Shown here piece by piece: positions 19,440 through 29,571 of a DNA stretch of 64,000 nucleotides. Location of the stretch: assembly GCA_973895155.1 (NCBI GenBank), contig OZ316892.1, positions 15,376,001 through 15,440,000 of the forward strand. Direction: 5' to 3'. How positions within the stretch are numbered: position 1 is the first letter of the stretch; every line of letters starts with the position of its first letter. Source of the stretch: Marsupella aquatica (taxonomy: Eukaryota; Marchantiophyta). The notes beneath the pieces were generated by a model. The model did not search any database and had not been told where the DNA came from. It worked only from the letters and a program-made list of their open reading frames with translations. The translations under genes and the position numbers were made by a program.

Positions 19440-22250
19440 CTGCAATGGCAGCACAAACATACCATGCATCAAAACACAGAGTGACAAGTATTACATTTCT
19501 AACCCTTCAAAAAAACCACAATGATATAGGTATGGACTCTTGAAAAGCTTTACCTCTTCCGCTATCAATAATGGTTACGCATAGGCATTGTGTGTCCTTT
19601 GTGTCCCCCTTGGTTTGGATGTCATTCCTCTGTCACGGAACCCACTATACTCACCGTAACGACTGTTATAGTGCCAATCTGATTCATGTTCATCTTCATC
19701 ATCCAATTAATGGATATACACTGAATCTTCATCTTCTGAACTATCACTACATTTAGAACTGTCTGGCCCAGGTCTGATGTCACCACTTGACTTCCTTTCA
19801 TGTCGATGAGCAATCTTACTAAATCGGCAAACCCTTGTTCAAAAATTGGGGGAGGTTTTAAGTCTATACACTACTCGGCCATGCATCACAGCCCATGAGT
19901 CCAAACATCTATCAAATTCATCAAAATTGCTAAAACGCTCGCCCAGATGAATGCGAGCCGCCTCTGCTTCCACTGCCAAGAGCATTGTAGAATACATAAT
20001 GAAGAACGTCTACGGGTGCAACAACTTCAACAATGCAAAACTTATGATTCATACAGGAGCAACTTCATACTTAAGCCAAACAAATCCTCCAATTTATACT
20101 AACTTGAAGCACAGTAGATTCACCTTCTTCGGGACTCTTCCCATCCAGGATTGATTTCAGATTTTTCAGATGTCTTTGTGTTGTTCCTCGCCTTGCTCTT
20201 TGTGGTGATTATCTGTCAGAATCGGGAATGTCCACCTCACAGACATCCCCTCGACGCCAAAGATTGATGTCACTTACATCATCTGCCATCCTGTACTTCA
20301 ATGTGCATATGAGTACTGTGCAGAGGTTAGTCATGTCCATTTAACGTAAAGCTCAAAAACATTTACTAAGCCACATGCAAAAGGGCTCTGCAGCCCATGA
20401 ACTGACGTCGTTTCCTAACATTGTTTGTGCCTTCAGTTTACACATTCTAACATCTGCACAGTAGTACCTTGTTTTCCTGTGCAATCGATGGTGGCAGGTG
20501 CGTGCGCCGTGCGCCGTGCGCCTCGTGGAAAGTTGAGTGTACTTGTTATCAAGCATGGACAAAAGTTGGGATGGGAGGATATTAAAAAATGCGGATCGAG
20601 ATCAATTTACAAATAGAATACAATCATGTCAATGTATTTGCATTCATGTAACATAACCCTAATGTTGATCGTGGCGGCGTGGATGGGCAAATGCCCGATT
20701 TTGACTTCTAATTACGAGGTCCCGTTGCCTGATTACTGCGCGCTTGACCCTAAAGTGCCCCGACAATGTGCGCCCGACAATGTGCACCCTAAAACAGAAA
20801 TTTTGTTGAAGACATAAACCATGAAGTATTCACGCTCATAAGATAGTGCGAGAACGCAAAACCTCGTAGTTGCGGCCCGATTGCAACGGAGTCGCGTGGT
20901 CGACTACGGGAGGCGACCCTACGTGGTGGCATGGCTCCCAATTGTGCAGTATGGCCTTTACACGGGGGAAACTGTCTTACACGGGAGAAAAGGGTACGGG
21001 CCATAATGAGGGGGCTGACTGGGGCAAAAAAGTTTGGAGGGGGCTGATCAAGTAAAGTTTCTCCTGAAGGGGGTCTATTGTGCATATCCCTCATCAAACT
21101 GATGTATGTTATCAAATCTGTGTTTTGAATCATCCCCGTTATCATTCCCATAAGGGTACGACGTTTCTCTAAAAAAAAAGCCTGCATACGTTGCCCAAGT
21201 GTTGACAAATTTGCATAACTGCCAAGTACTGCCTTGACATTGAACGACCCCTAAAAAATAAATTAAGAGCACACTCGTGCTGATAACGTGTTACAAACCA
21301 AATACACCAACAATGATATGATCTTCTATTCCAATGAGAGAATATATACATATGGTAACTCTGGTTGGAGTTAACCATGGGTTCTAACTATAGTTAGTAT
21401 ACCCAATCATAGTTAGGGTATAATACATATGACTCAATAAAGTTATCCGCAATGTGTGTGATTAAGGGCGACTTGTCGTGACTTGTACGTAAATTAAAGG
21501 GTGAGTTAACTTAAATGGAAACTTCAAGTACTCAGGGGCGAGAAACAGGGTGAATCCCGTTTTTTGTCCTTCCAACAGTGTCGGGCCCTTCTCACCGCGA
21601 GTTAGTGCCAGCCGTGAGTTAGTGCCAGGACGTTCTGCTCTTTCCTGCCCCCAATGATGCATCGTGCCTTCCTGCTCAGGCCCGACATTGCTCAAGCCCT
21701 CCATAGCTTCAAGCTGCTGATCGAGCACTGCCTAGCTTCCTTGCCTCCATTGCTCCACACTGCATCGTGCCCCTGATTGTGCCTCCATCGCTGCTGCTCA
21801 GGCCCGACATTGCCCACCTCCATAGCTTCGAGCTGCTGAGCACTGCAGCCCAGCTTTGGTTCCTCCATCGCTCCATCCTTGCCTCCATCGGGTATCTTCT
21901 AACTCAAGTGGGAGGTTAACTTTCTTAACTCAGTTCTTACAAGGGAACTTTAGGAGAGTTTAAGGAAACTCACTGAAAAGACCAAATAGGGACTCTGGCC
22001 TTGAGTTTGGCCCCTTTACATTAAGGATAACTTTAATACGTGATGACAATCGGGAGATTTTGAACATCCGGGGGTAAGAGCCGGGTAGACTTCGGCGGCA
22101 AACCCTAGTCTCCTAAAATAAACCCTCGTTGGCACCGGTTTTGGTACCCAACATCACCAACCGCCCCCTTCCACACGGAATCCCCGACGTGCCGTGAATT
22201 GTTGCAAGCGAAGTTCAAGTGAAAACCCGGCAGTGCAGTAGGAGGGAGGC
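19440..22250. other. Non-coding interval between the MULE and the GCK gene
   Basis: I find no gene. 19440-20600 is probably the 5' region and right end of the MULE. 20600-21450 is unassigned. 21659-21870 holds two degenerate copies of a roughly 103-bp GC-rich unit (GCATCGTGCC...GCTCAGGCCCGACATTGC...CCATAGCTTC). Around 21370-21420 are short self-complementary TAACTATAGTTAG-like words. The last few hundred bases probably include promoter and 5' UTR sequence of the downstream gene. Confidence 0.5.
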
Positions 22251-22633
22251 CAATTGGGGTTGTGGTGGCAATTTATAGGGTTTGTGAGCTCGACCATTGG
22301 CCAGAGAAGCTTTAGCCTTCTCAGCGACTGTTTTACTGGATCTTTTCAGTCGGATTTGATTCGTCTGGGTGATTTTGAGTTTATTGTGCTGAACTTCGTA
22401 CTGTTGAAAGGTCAGCGAGTGAGCGGAGTGAGTGAGATTGACTTTTGTGGTTGGGATAGAGCTTTCGGTTGGTGCATTCAGTTAATCTAAGATCTCAGAG
22501 CGAGGGAGATGATATTCTAGAATCCATCCTCTTCGGAGTCGCGCACTGTTGTACGGTGATTCCGGTAATTGCTGTTTTGGCTTTTGGGTTGGAGCGCAAC
22601 TCTTGATTTACCGGTAGGGACAGGCAGAGGGGC

Positions 22634-23416
22634 ATGATGGCAACAGCTACAGATCCATTGCCCCCGATCACCACTTCAGACGAGAAAGCCGTGCCTGATA
22701 GTACCACTGCAGATGAGAAAGTTGCTCCGACGACTACCTCTGCAGACAATTATATTACCTCTGAGATTACATCTGGAGATGAGACCAATGTGGATGAGAA
22801 AGACGTACCAGAGAGACCTGCCCAAGAAGAGGAAGAAGAGGAATGTGGTTTCTGCCTTTTCATGAAAGCTGGCCCTTGTAAGGAACAATTCGAGCAATGG
22901 CAGGAGTGTGTAGAAGGAGCTGAGAAGTCAGAGAAGGATATTGTGGAGCAATGTGCACAGATGACCACGCTGTTGAAGGTGTGCATGGAGGCAAATCCTC
23001 AGTATTATGGGCCAGTTTTAGATGCAGAAAAAGCCATGCAAGCTGACATTGATTCTGCAGAAGAAAACAGGATGGATACATCTAAATCGTCGGAGCCTCC
23101 TGCTGGAGAAGGCGTGGATAGTGGAGATAGAGAGCAAACTGTTGAGACCCTGGAAACCAGTATGGATGGATCTAAATCTTCAGAGTCTCGTGCTGTGAAA
23201 GGCGTGGAGAGCGGAAATGGAGTGCAAACTTTTGAGAACCTGGAAACCCATACGGATAGATCTGGTCGTTCGGAGTCTCTTGCTGTAAAAGGTGTGGAGA
23301 GTGAAAATGGAGAGCAAGCTGTTGCGACCATGGAGACAATGCATGTGGTCATAAATGATGACGGACAGGTTGTGGAGGCGGTCGACCTTGTGGAGGTAGA
23401 AGTCAACGCGTTATAG
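22634..23416 (+). CDS. GCK-domain protein with three C-terminal 30-residue repeats
   Basis: Single-exon, 260-residue ORF starting ATGATGGCA; the first ATG was chosen. An N-terminal Thr/Asp/Glu-rich, probably disordered part ends in a run of six Glu. Residues 71-135 form a GCK domain (PF07802, CHCH-like): CGFCLFMKAG, then CKEQFEQWQEC, CAQMTTLLKVC and NPQYYGPVLDAEKAM. Cys are at 71, 74, 82, 92, 107 and 117, a pattern suited to disulfide-linked helices. Residues 147-236 are three consecutive 30-residue repeats (M/T-D-x-S-xx-SE...VKGVESxNGxQ...ET). The tail is acidic. GCK proteins are small, plant-enriched and biochemically uncharacterised; I assign no function. The intact frame and lack of TE similarity argue for a real host gene. 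Confidence 0.88.
   Translation: MMATATDPLPPITTSDEKAVPDSTTADEKVAPTTTSADNYITSEITSGDETNVDEKDVPERPAQEEEEEECGFCLFMKAGPCKEQFEQWQECVEGAEKSEKDIVEQCAQMTTLLKVCMEANPQYYGPVLDAEKAMQADIDSAEENRMDTSKSSEPPAGEGVDSGDREQTVETLETSMDGSKSSESRAVKGVESGNGVQTFENLETHTDRSGRSESLAVKGVESENGEQAVATMETMHVVINDDGQVVEAVDLVEVEVNAL
23072..23341 (+). repeat. Three 90-bp in-frame repeats in the GCK gene
   Basis: Codons 147-176, 177-206 and 207-236 repeat with the periodic words SKSSESRAVKGVESGNG / GRSESLAVKGVESENG. The first copy is the most diverged (EPPAGEGVDSGD). Length variation between alleles or species would be expected here. Confidence 0.85.
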
Positions 23417-25059
23417 GAAGCAGTGCATCGGAAGTGAGGACCCAGAGATTCAGCAAATAGGTTGTCATCTCCGGAAGGGTGGAATTCCGGTAAGGTTGTA
23501 AGCTTGGCATTCCTCAGCCCTTTTCTAAACCCCTTCAGTCAATTGAGCTACGGTAGAAGCAGTTGTCATGACCATAACATCGTTCAACCTTAATACAGGT
23601 ACACTATTGCACTTTCTACGCCAGAGAATAGCATGAAACGAAAATGAGTACATTATGCAGGATTCATGAATTTCTCAGCTACAACAGGAAGGGATAGTGA
23701 TCGAAAATGATAACCGCTACAAGGTTGGAGCGGTAGGGCCAAATTTGACGATGGGGCTGTTTTCATCAAACCTTTGTCGTGTAGTCTAGAGCATAATTCT
23801 CCTGTGACGAACGTTAGGGTTTAGGGTTTAGCCAATGTATCGGATGAGTAACTGATCTCGTAACGGGATGGTTTACCACGAATGAGGCAAGTTTTTGAGG
23901 GCCTCTCTCTGTCATTTTATAGATTCATTATTATTTTGGGCCACCCTTACCATAGAAGAATTCGGGCCCGGAACCAAGTACATGTCTTGACATCCAAAAA
24001 AAAGGATCAAGATTCAACTGCTGTCGTCAGTGTGGGAAAGTCGACAAGAATGGGAAGCAAGGAGCCCTCAAGTTCGGGTTTCAAGGACACGGTTTTAGAG
24101 AAATAGAAGCGTGTAGCATGGCAGGTTTCGGTAATTTTGACGATATCAATGGTGTTATCTTTTGGGGCAAAATGACCTTCATCGCGTCGAAGGCTGAAAT
24201 GGTAGGTCTTGCAGTCACATGACAACAGGCCGTTCTTTGCTCTCACTGCTGAAGTGTAGAAATCTCTAGATTGCTTTGAGTTCTTACTCGGACGCTGGGT
24301 GTGAATACAAATAGTGCATTTCCTTAGAGAGTTTCAGTCCAAATTGCCGTCATGACGCCGGATATTGTCAAGTGGACCACTGAGTTGAAGAGTCTTACGA
24401 TGGTAGCATATCTGTGTCAAATCGTAGAGTTTCAATCGGGTGTTCACAGAAGTAGCCGAGCGTATCGTGAGCCTTGGAGATAGGTTTGGGCTGCTGCATT
24501 GTAAGGAAATCTCTCTCTCGAACACCGATTGTGACAGTGCGTTGCCTGTCTTCGATCGAGTCGAACTCGTGTGGTTGGTACTAATCCCTCGCATGAGATG
24601 GGTACTATTCAACACATCCTTCAAACATCCTTTGTCACTGAGCATGATCTCTCTCTGGCCTTTGGCATTCTTTGTCTCTTCAAGTATGATTTTTACAATC
24701 AAATGGATCGTATCCACGGTCTTTATTGTTAGACTCCCTTTTCGTGCCAGAGAAAGTTCTGGAGTAACTTACATGCAAATCCTCCCCAAATTGGACTAAG
24801 TGAGCAGGTTGTCCTGGAGTACCATCGTTGAAGTAGATCCTTCCCCCCAAAAGGAAAGGAATTTGGAGCCTAGAGGATTCTAGCCCCCCGAACAGTCAAG
24901 CTTAACAATAAAGTTGGACAAGAAGATTTACAAATGTCCACAGCATTGGTGGAGTTCCAGGGAAATGACATTTTCATACCAATCCAAGTAACCATGAGGT
25001 TTCCTCACCTAAACATATATTGCAGTGGAGTTCCATTTCCCTGGATGATTATCTTCAAC
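23417..25059 (+). other. Downstream flank of the GCK gene, no gene recognised
   Basis: Includes the 3' UTR. A short telomere-like stretch TTAGGGTTTAGGGTTTAG lies at 23814-23831. Open frames around 24334-24799 on both strands show no recognisable domain and are not called. Confidence 0.45.
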
Positions 25060-25079
25060 TATAATACTCGCTAAAAGTT

Positions 25080-25290
25080 GTCAATAGTTACAAAAAAAGA
25101 TTAAAGTTGTCAGTAGTTACAAAAAAAGATTTGGTGGGAACATTGGCTCACCATTGGAAACCTTTAAAAAAAGATTTGGTGTCAATCGTCCTTTTACAAA
25201 AAAAGATTTGGTGGGAACATTGGCTCACCATTGGAAACCTTTACAAAACAAGATTTGGTGTGAACATTGGCTCACCATTGGATTTATGTT
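25080..25290 (+). repeat. 77-bp direct repeats in AT-rich DNA
   Basis: AAGATTTGGTGGGAACATTG...CTCACCATTGGAAACCTTT occurs at about 25126 and 25203 (77 bp apart), with a third shorter copy from about 25249. Smaller copies of 'AGTAGTTACAAAAAAAGATT' precede them. Around them, 25290-26230 is AT-rich with no gene. Confidence 0.75.
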
Positions 25291-26279
25291 ACTTATCATT
25301 TATTCTCACCTTTGACGAGTTACAAATGCGTGGAACCATCGCAAACAACACAATAAGGTACCTAGGTGGTAACTGGGTGATAATAATTGTGAGGGAACAC
25401 CTAGTAGTTAAGACAACATAATTTTTTGTCACACATGAATATTTAATAGTTTATGCAATCATTAGATGCAAAAGTAGTTTGTATAATTGGAAGGAATTAG
25501 ATGTATAATTAGTAATACTCCAACTAAATGGGTTTATTTAATTTTGAGCAATATATTTATTAGTGGGAAGGGAATTTTGCAGTTTTATTTTTTTGTTCTT
25601 TCTCAAAAAGCTAAAATTTGATTTTCCCTTTTAATGTATCTTTGATGTAACGATAGGGGGAAAGGAGTGTCTCCCATATAATACCCTATTCCACCAAAAG
25701 GATGAAATAGTTATTTTCCAAACTCAAAAAAAAAATGGTAATCAATCTTAGACCTTTATCAAACATTGTTTTTTTTTACACCGTCAGATCTATCCATACA
25801 CAACATTTCAAATAAATGTTTACCCTAACTACAATTTAGCCTGCCTGCACCTACCCAAGGTAATAACTTAATTTTAAATAATCAACTGTATTTAAATTTA
25901 GAAAAATGGGGAGAAAACTTTTATTTTTTTAAATGGAATGTAAATCAAGCACATAAAATGCTTATTTCTCTATAAATTAAAAACTTTAATTAAAAAACAC
26001 ATTTTTCCCTGTCACTCGGTTAGACTCTATGATGCGGTGGTTGCTATCTCGCTTTTCCAATTTTATGTGCAACACGAGTTACAAAACACAACCACAACAA
26101 TTGTATGGCCAAAATTGCGCACAATACCAACAACTACATGGCAAAGCTCTTTTATATGTCTCCTTAGCATCTTTTCTCACTTTCAGATATTTTTCTAATC
26201 TTTACATATGTATTGCTCTTCAACATCTTTGACTTGCCTTCACATCTTTTCCTCATTTCCCCATTTTTCTCACATCACA

Positions 26280-26740
26280 TCTTTACCTCACCATGAAAGT
26301 TTTTCCTCACTTGACATCTTTTTCTCTCCTCCACATCTTCTCTCACCTTGACATCTTTATCTCATTGCGACATCTTTCCCTCATGCTCAACATTTCTTTC
26401 CTCAACATCTTTTCCCCATTTTTTACATCTTTTTCTCACTTTGCCATCATTTCTCTCCCCGACAACTTTTCCTCACCTCAACTTCCTTTTCTCTCATCGA
26501 CATATTTTTTCATCTCAACACCCTTTCCTCACCTCGATATCTTTTTCTCACCTCAACTTCTCTTTCTCTCCTCAACTTCATTTTTTCTCATCGACATATT
26601 TTTTCATCTCAACACCCTTTCCTCACCTCGATATCTTTTTCTCACCTCAACTTCTCTTTCTCTCCTCAACTTCATTTTTTCTCATCGACATCTTTTTTCA
26701 TCTCAACATCTTTTCCTCACCTCAACATCTTTTGTGCAAC
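26280..26740 (+). repeat. Pyrimidine-rich minisatellite, 94-bp period
   Basis: One strand is almost only C and T with regular 'CTCAACATCTTTT' words. Three phased marks CATCGACAT at 26495, 26589 and 26683 give a 94-bp unit; upstream the array is more degenerate. Two overlapping plus-strand frames (Phe/Leu/Ser/His-rich) arise from it and are not genes. Confidence 0.85.
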
Positions 26741-27540
26741 ACACAGGCATGGGGCTAGTTTGTCTATAATTCCAAAAGAATCCAAGTAACCATGGGGTTT
26801 CCTCATCTAATTATATAATTGGGGTGCACTTCCACTCCAAGGATGACTATTTTTCTACATTCTTCATACCAATCCAAGTGACCACAGGTTTCCTTGTCTA
26901 AGTATATAATTGAAATTGAAAAATATGCTTCAGGGCCTACATGCTCGAGGGAAGCCTCTAGAGTGTGACTCTAGGGACATATAAATTCGGGGTGCGGTGG
27001 GAAACAGGTGGGAAGGGTTAGGGTGAGTCTCTGAAAATCCTCATTTCTAATTACATTCAAAGTACCCACACTCAATCATACGCATGTACTCAAGCTCAAT
27101 TCTCATGGTCCACACGGGTGGAGCAAGGCCCAATCATTGTCATCCTCGTGACCAGAGAGCATGACAAGTACAAACTCAATCACATCTATGATACCAGTAA
27201 TAACATGATTTGCTTCAGATGTCTAAAATTGTACCACTAGTCAACCACATTAATATGCAATCCACTTCACTCTGCGGGATGGTCTGTTTATGAAAAGCAA
27301 AATGGCTAGAACAAATCCTGGCCACCCTCTGAAAAATGATTTTTCTGTCACTGTTGGATCCACCTCGAAACCACTTCTAAACCCTTCATGCCTCACCTAC
27401 CCATGCCCCCTCCTCCTTGTGGCCTGCGCCTCTTGTGAATGGGCAATGACTGCCTTACGTCACCTCACATACGGTGCCTTTCTATTTTTGTCCTGAACTT
27501 GCACCAGTCCACCTGCCCTGCTACCAACGGATAGAGAAGG
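26741..27540. other. Unassigned interval
   Basis: No gene seen. Around 26935-26985 the words GGAAGCCTCTAGAGTGTGACTCTA resemble a stretch of the Helitron at 28900-28945 (GAAGCCTCTAGACCATAACTCTA), so a diverged relative of that element may lie here. Confidence 0.4.
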
Positions 27541-27554
27541 TTAGTATGACCCTT

Positions 27555-27960
27555 AGTGCTCTCAAATTTTGGACCCTGTTGGGGAAGTAGGAGCCAAGCT
27601 ATCTGAGATGTATTGGTAATCTTGCCCCAAGAAGTTGCTTACAAACAAAGGTACGCTAAGTTGGTGATCAAGGTAGCACAAATCAACTACAATAAGGTTG
27701 CTATCACCAAAGATTTGGGATACAACAAGATCCAAGACTACATTACCAAACTGTTCATCAACAATAAGGGATTTTGGTCTGTGGCTGAGGCAATTTTGGA
27801 GGTGTTGGCCAAGCATTATATTTCAAGTTGAAGGATGGCCAAAATCTAACCCAGGCGGAGTTTGACAAGATTCCAGACTACATTGATCAATAGCTTGTGG
27901 CCAAGCGGAGAGAGGAGAAGATCAACAATCAACAAAAGTATGCAACAATCTGGGGCAACA
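27555..27960 (+). pseudogene. Second copy of the giant-element ORF family (N-terminal part)
   Basis: Plus-strand frames read GEVGAKLSEMYW, then AKLVIKVAQINYNKVAITKD, DYITKLFINN and FWSVAEAILEVLAK, and after a frameshift LTQAEFDKIPDYIDQ. These match, segment by segment, the minus-strand ORF of the 5446-9276 element (GEVGAKFSETYW, AKLVTKVALVN, DYITELYLSEEG, SVAEAILEVPAK, LTQAEFDKIPGYLDQ). It is broken by at least two stops and one frameshift and ends by running directly into a Copia RT fragment. Confidence 0.85.
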
Positions 27961-27964
27961 ATTC

Positions 27965-28290
27965 ACTTATTGTCTGTCCTTGTGACGTTATTTGTTCTTG
28001 TGTTGGATCAAATGGATGTTTTCACGATATTCTTGATAAAAATTTGGTTGAGCCCATATTCAAGAGACAACTAGCTAGCTTTGTAGCCAAAGGCAAAGAG
28101 GATTTGGTATGCAGGTTTCTCAAATCATTGTATGGTTTGAAATAAGCTCCCAAGCAATGGAGAAAAAGATTTGACAACTTCATGTTGTCAAAAGATTTCA
28201 AGCAGAGCAATTTTGATCATTGAGTGTATTTGAAGCGTGTGAATAATGTCATGTTTGGTTTCATTTTTTGGTATTATATGTTGATAAGGA
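27965..28290 (+). pseudogene. Copia RT fragment fused to the preceding ORF
   Basis: Frames include DQMDVFTIF/LVCRFLKSLYGLK/APKQWRKRFDNFM/VYLKRVNNVMFGF, the mid-RT of Copia elements, with a TAA after SLYGLK, a TGA later, and several frameshifts. It ends just at the position of the YVDD box. A short piece of Copia RT in the opposite orientation (LTQGKYARKIIARL, minus strand, about 28375-28318) follows, so this junction is rearranged. Confidence 0.85.
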
Positions 28291-28317
28291 ATACGCTCAT
28301 AAGGAATACTTATAGCC

Positions 28318-28375
28318 TTGCAATTATCTTCCTTGCATATTTGCCTTGTGTCAACCAAAGCCATATCTTGGATGT
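28318..28375 (-). pseudogene. Inverted Copia RT scrap
   Basis: The minus strand reads WLWLTQGKYARKIIARL, matching KLWLTQSSYARKVIARF in Copia-1 pol. It is only about 60 bases long. The flanking 28376-28640 shows no coding sense I can assign. Confidence 0.7.
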
Positions 28376-28644
28376 TTGATGTCCGTTTTGGGAGCCATTT
28401 TTGGGGTTAGAACTAGGATGGCAGTGGTTATCCAGAAAATTACTCAGGACTAGATTTTGAGAAGCTTTTGCTTTGACAATTCTCATGGCCAGGGTAGTGG
28501 GAGGCGGAGGTAGCCACGTAGTAGCAAGGCAGACCATGGCCTACATAGGACTTAGTCTCGTTTTTGTTTAGTTGATGTGATGGTCGACAAAGGCATCGTT
28601 GGCCGCCCATAGGTAGCAATAAGGTTAGGAGTGCATGTGTGTGC

Positions 28645-29345
28645 TGTTGAGCATAGACAACAATTGCAACGGTAAGCACATGACACATCCAACTTGCAAG
28701 TAGTCAACACAAGAGATACGTGATTCACCTCCTTGAGGTTACATCCACAAGAACACACAAGAGAGATTTACTAAACTCTAAGCCCATCGGCCATACCAAG
28801 TCTCCACAGTGTAAGCTCTCCTCATCTCTCAAGTGGCTCCATAAAAATGAGCCTAAGTTCCACTTATCTTACTATTAAAGCGCCAACTCAAGTCTACTTT
28901 TCAGAGCCTAGGTCTAGAGTGAAGCCTCTAGACCATAACTCTATGGCCATTATGTGCATAGGAGAAACTCATGACATGATGTATGTACATACTAGTTTTC
29001 CTTGATAATTTTTATATGCACTATGGCCCCACCACAACATATGTGCATAAAAAAATACTCATGTGCACATAAAGGAGAAGGGTATATTATATATGACTAT
29101 TAAAATGATGAATTTTTTTTATCATTTCATTAACCTTCAAAGAATATGGATAGAAAATATATTTTGATAATTTTTTATTGTACTCTCTGCTATTTACGTT
29201 CAAAGAACGGGTAGTCGGGGCTAGTCCAAGCAAACACCGCTTGGCATGTAGTGTGCATCCTAGTTAACCTAACCATGTCTCCAACTACGGTTAGCCTAAC
29301 TATGGTTACATGTTGTAACCCTAGACCTTGAGTAAATACCTAACA
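28645..29345 (-). repeat. Inverted Copia LTR containing a Helitron
   Basis: On the minus strand it begins TGTTAGGTATTTACTC at 29345 and ends CTATGCTCAACA at 28645, matching both ends of the Copia-1 LTR. Interior landmarks also match (rev-comp of ATGGAGCCACTTGAGAGATA, CCCATCGGCCATACCAAGTC). Removing the 358-bp Helitron leaves a 343-bp LTR. Confidence 0.9.
28867..29224 (+). mobile_element. Small non-autonomous Helitron (358 bp) in a Copia LTR
   Basis: Begins TCTTACTATTAAAGCG, a plant Helitron-type 5' end, preceded by host A. Ends GGGTAGTCGGGGCTAG followed by host T, i.e. a CTRR end with A/T insertion. The 3' end has a short hairpin CGTTC-aaa-GAACG 11 bases before CTAG. Comparison with the Copia-1 LTR (rev-comp, around 1770-1790) shows the uninterrupted site, so ends and the lack of a target duplication are both supported. 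It has no coding capacity. Confidence 0.82.
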
Positions 29346-29535
29346 ATCTCCCCCTTGACTCTGGTCAAGGGGAGGGTAATATTGCTAACCTATATGATTC
29401 CTCAGCGAGAAGTTTTGGACGAAAACCAAAATGGTTTCCCCTCTCTAACTAGAGAAAACCAGAACTAAGCCATAGTCTATTACTAGGAGTGAAGAAAAAC
29501 ATATATCAATAATTACAACGAATGTTAAAAAAACC
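29346..29535 (-). pseudogene. Copia 3' untranslated remnant, minus strand
   Basis: The reverse complement matches the stretch between the pol stop and the LTR of Copia-1 (1396-1577), including AACATTCGTTGTAATTA, GGCTTAGTTCTGGTTTTC and a polypurine tract TCAAGGGGGAGAT. It is the inner neighbour of the inverted LTR. The rest of this minus-strand element is missing; the plus-strand Copia-2 begins a few bases further on. Confidence 0.85.
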
Positions 29536-29571
29536 CATACTTTCAATTGGTATCAGAGCTAGAGAGGAAGC

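Larger units (their letters stand above)
2000..20600 (-). mobile_element. Mutator-like element (MULE), minus strand, interrupted by a 12.5-kb Gypsy insertion
   Basis: Transposase exons in order on the minus strand lie at about 19439-19350, 19130-18535, 18534-18109, 17905-17566, then after the Gypsy insertion at 4918-4265 and probably 4191-3975. Together they carry the N-terminal Cys/His region, the DDE core, the SWIM zinc finger and a CCHC knuckle, the usual order in MuDR-type transposases. The outer ends are estimates: the left end is cut by Copia-1 and I found no clear terminal inverted repeat pair. The right limit near 20.6 kb is where related sequence seems to stop. An extra ORF (2587-3306) and two dyad-containing arrays lie at the left side. 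The element is defective: frameshifts, at least one stop, and the nested insertion. Confidence 0.8.

Noticed and set aside
20789-21208. 139-residue minus-strand frame
   Set aside because: No recognisable domain and no acceptable context; probably chance.
24334-24799. Overlapping 119-127-residue frames on both strands
   Set aside because: No domain, no convincing splice context; composition is like the surrounding non-coding DNA.
26293-26769. 158-residue Phe/Leu/Ser/His-rich plus-strand frame
   Set aside because: Repeat translation of the pyrimidine-rich minisatellite; a second overlapping frame has the same character.
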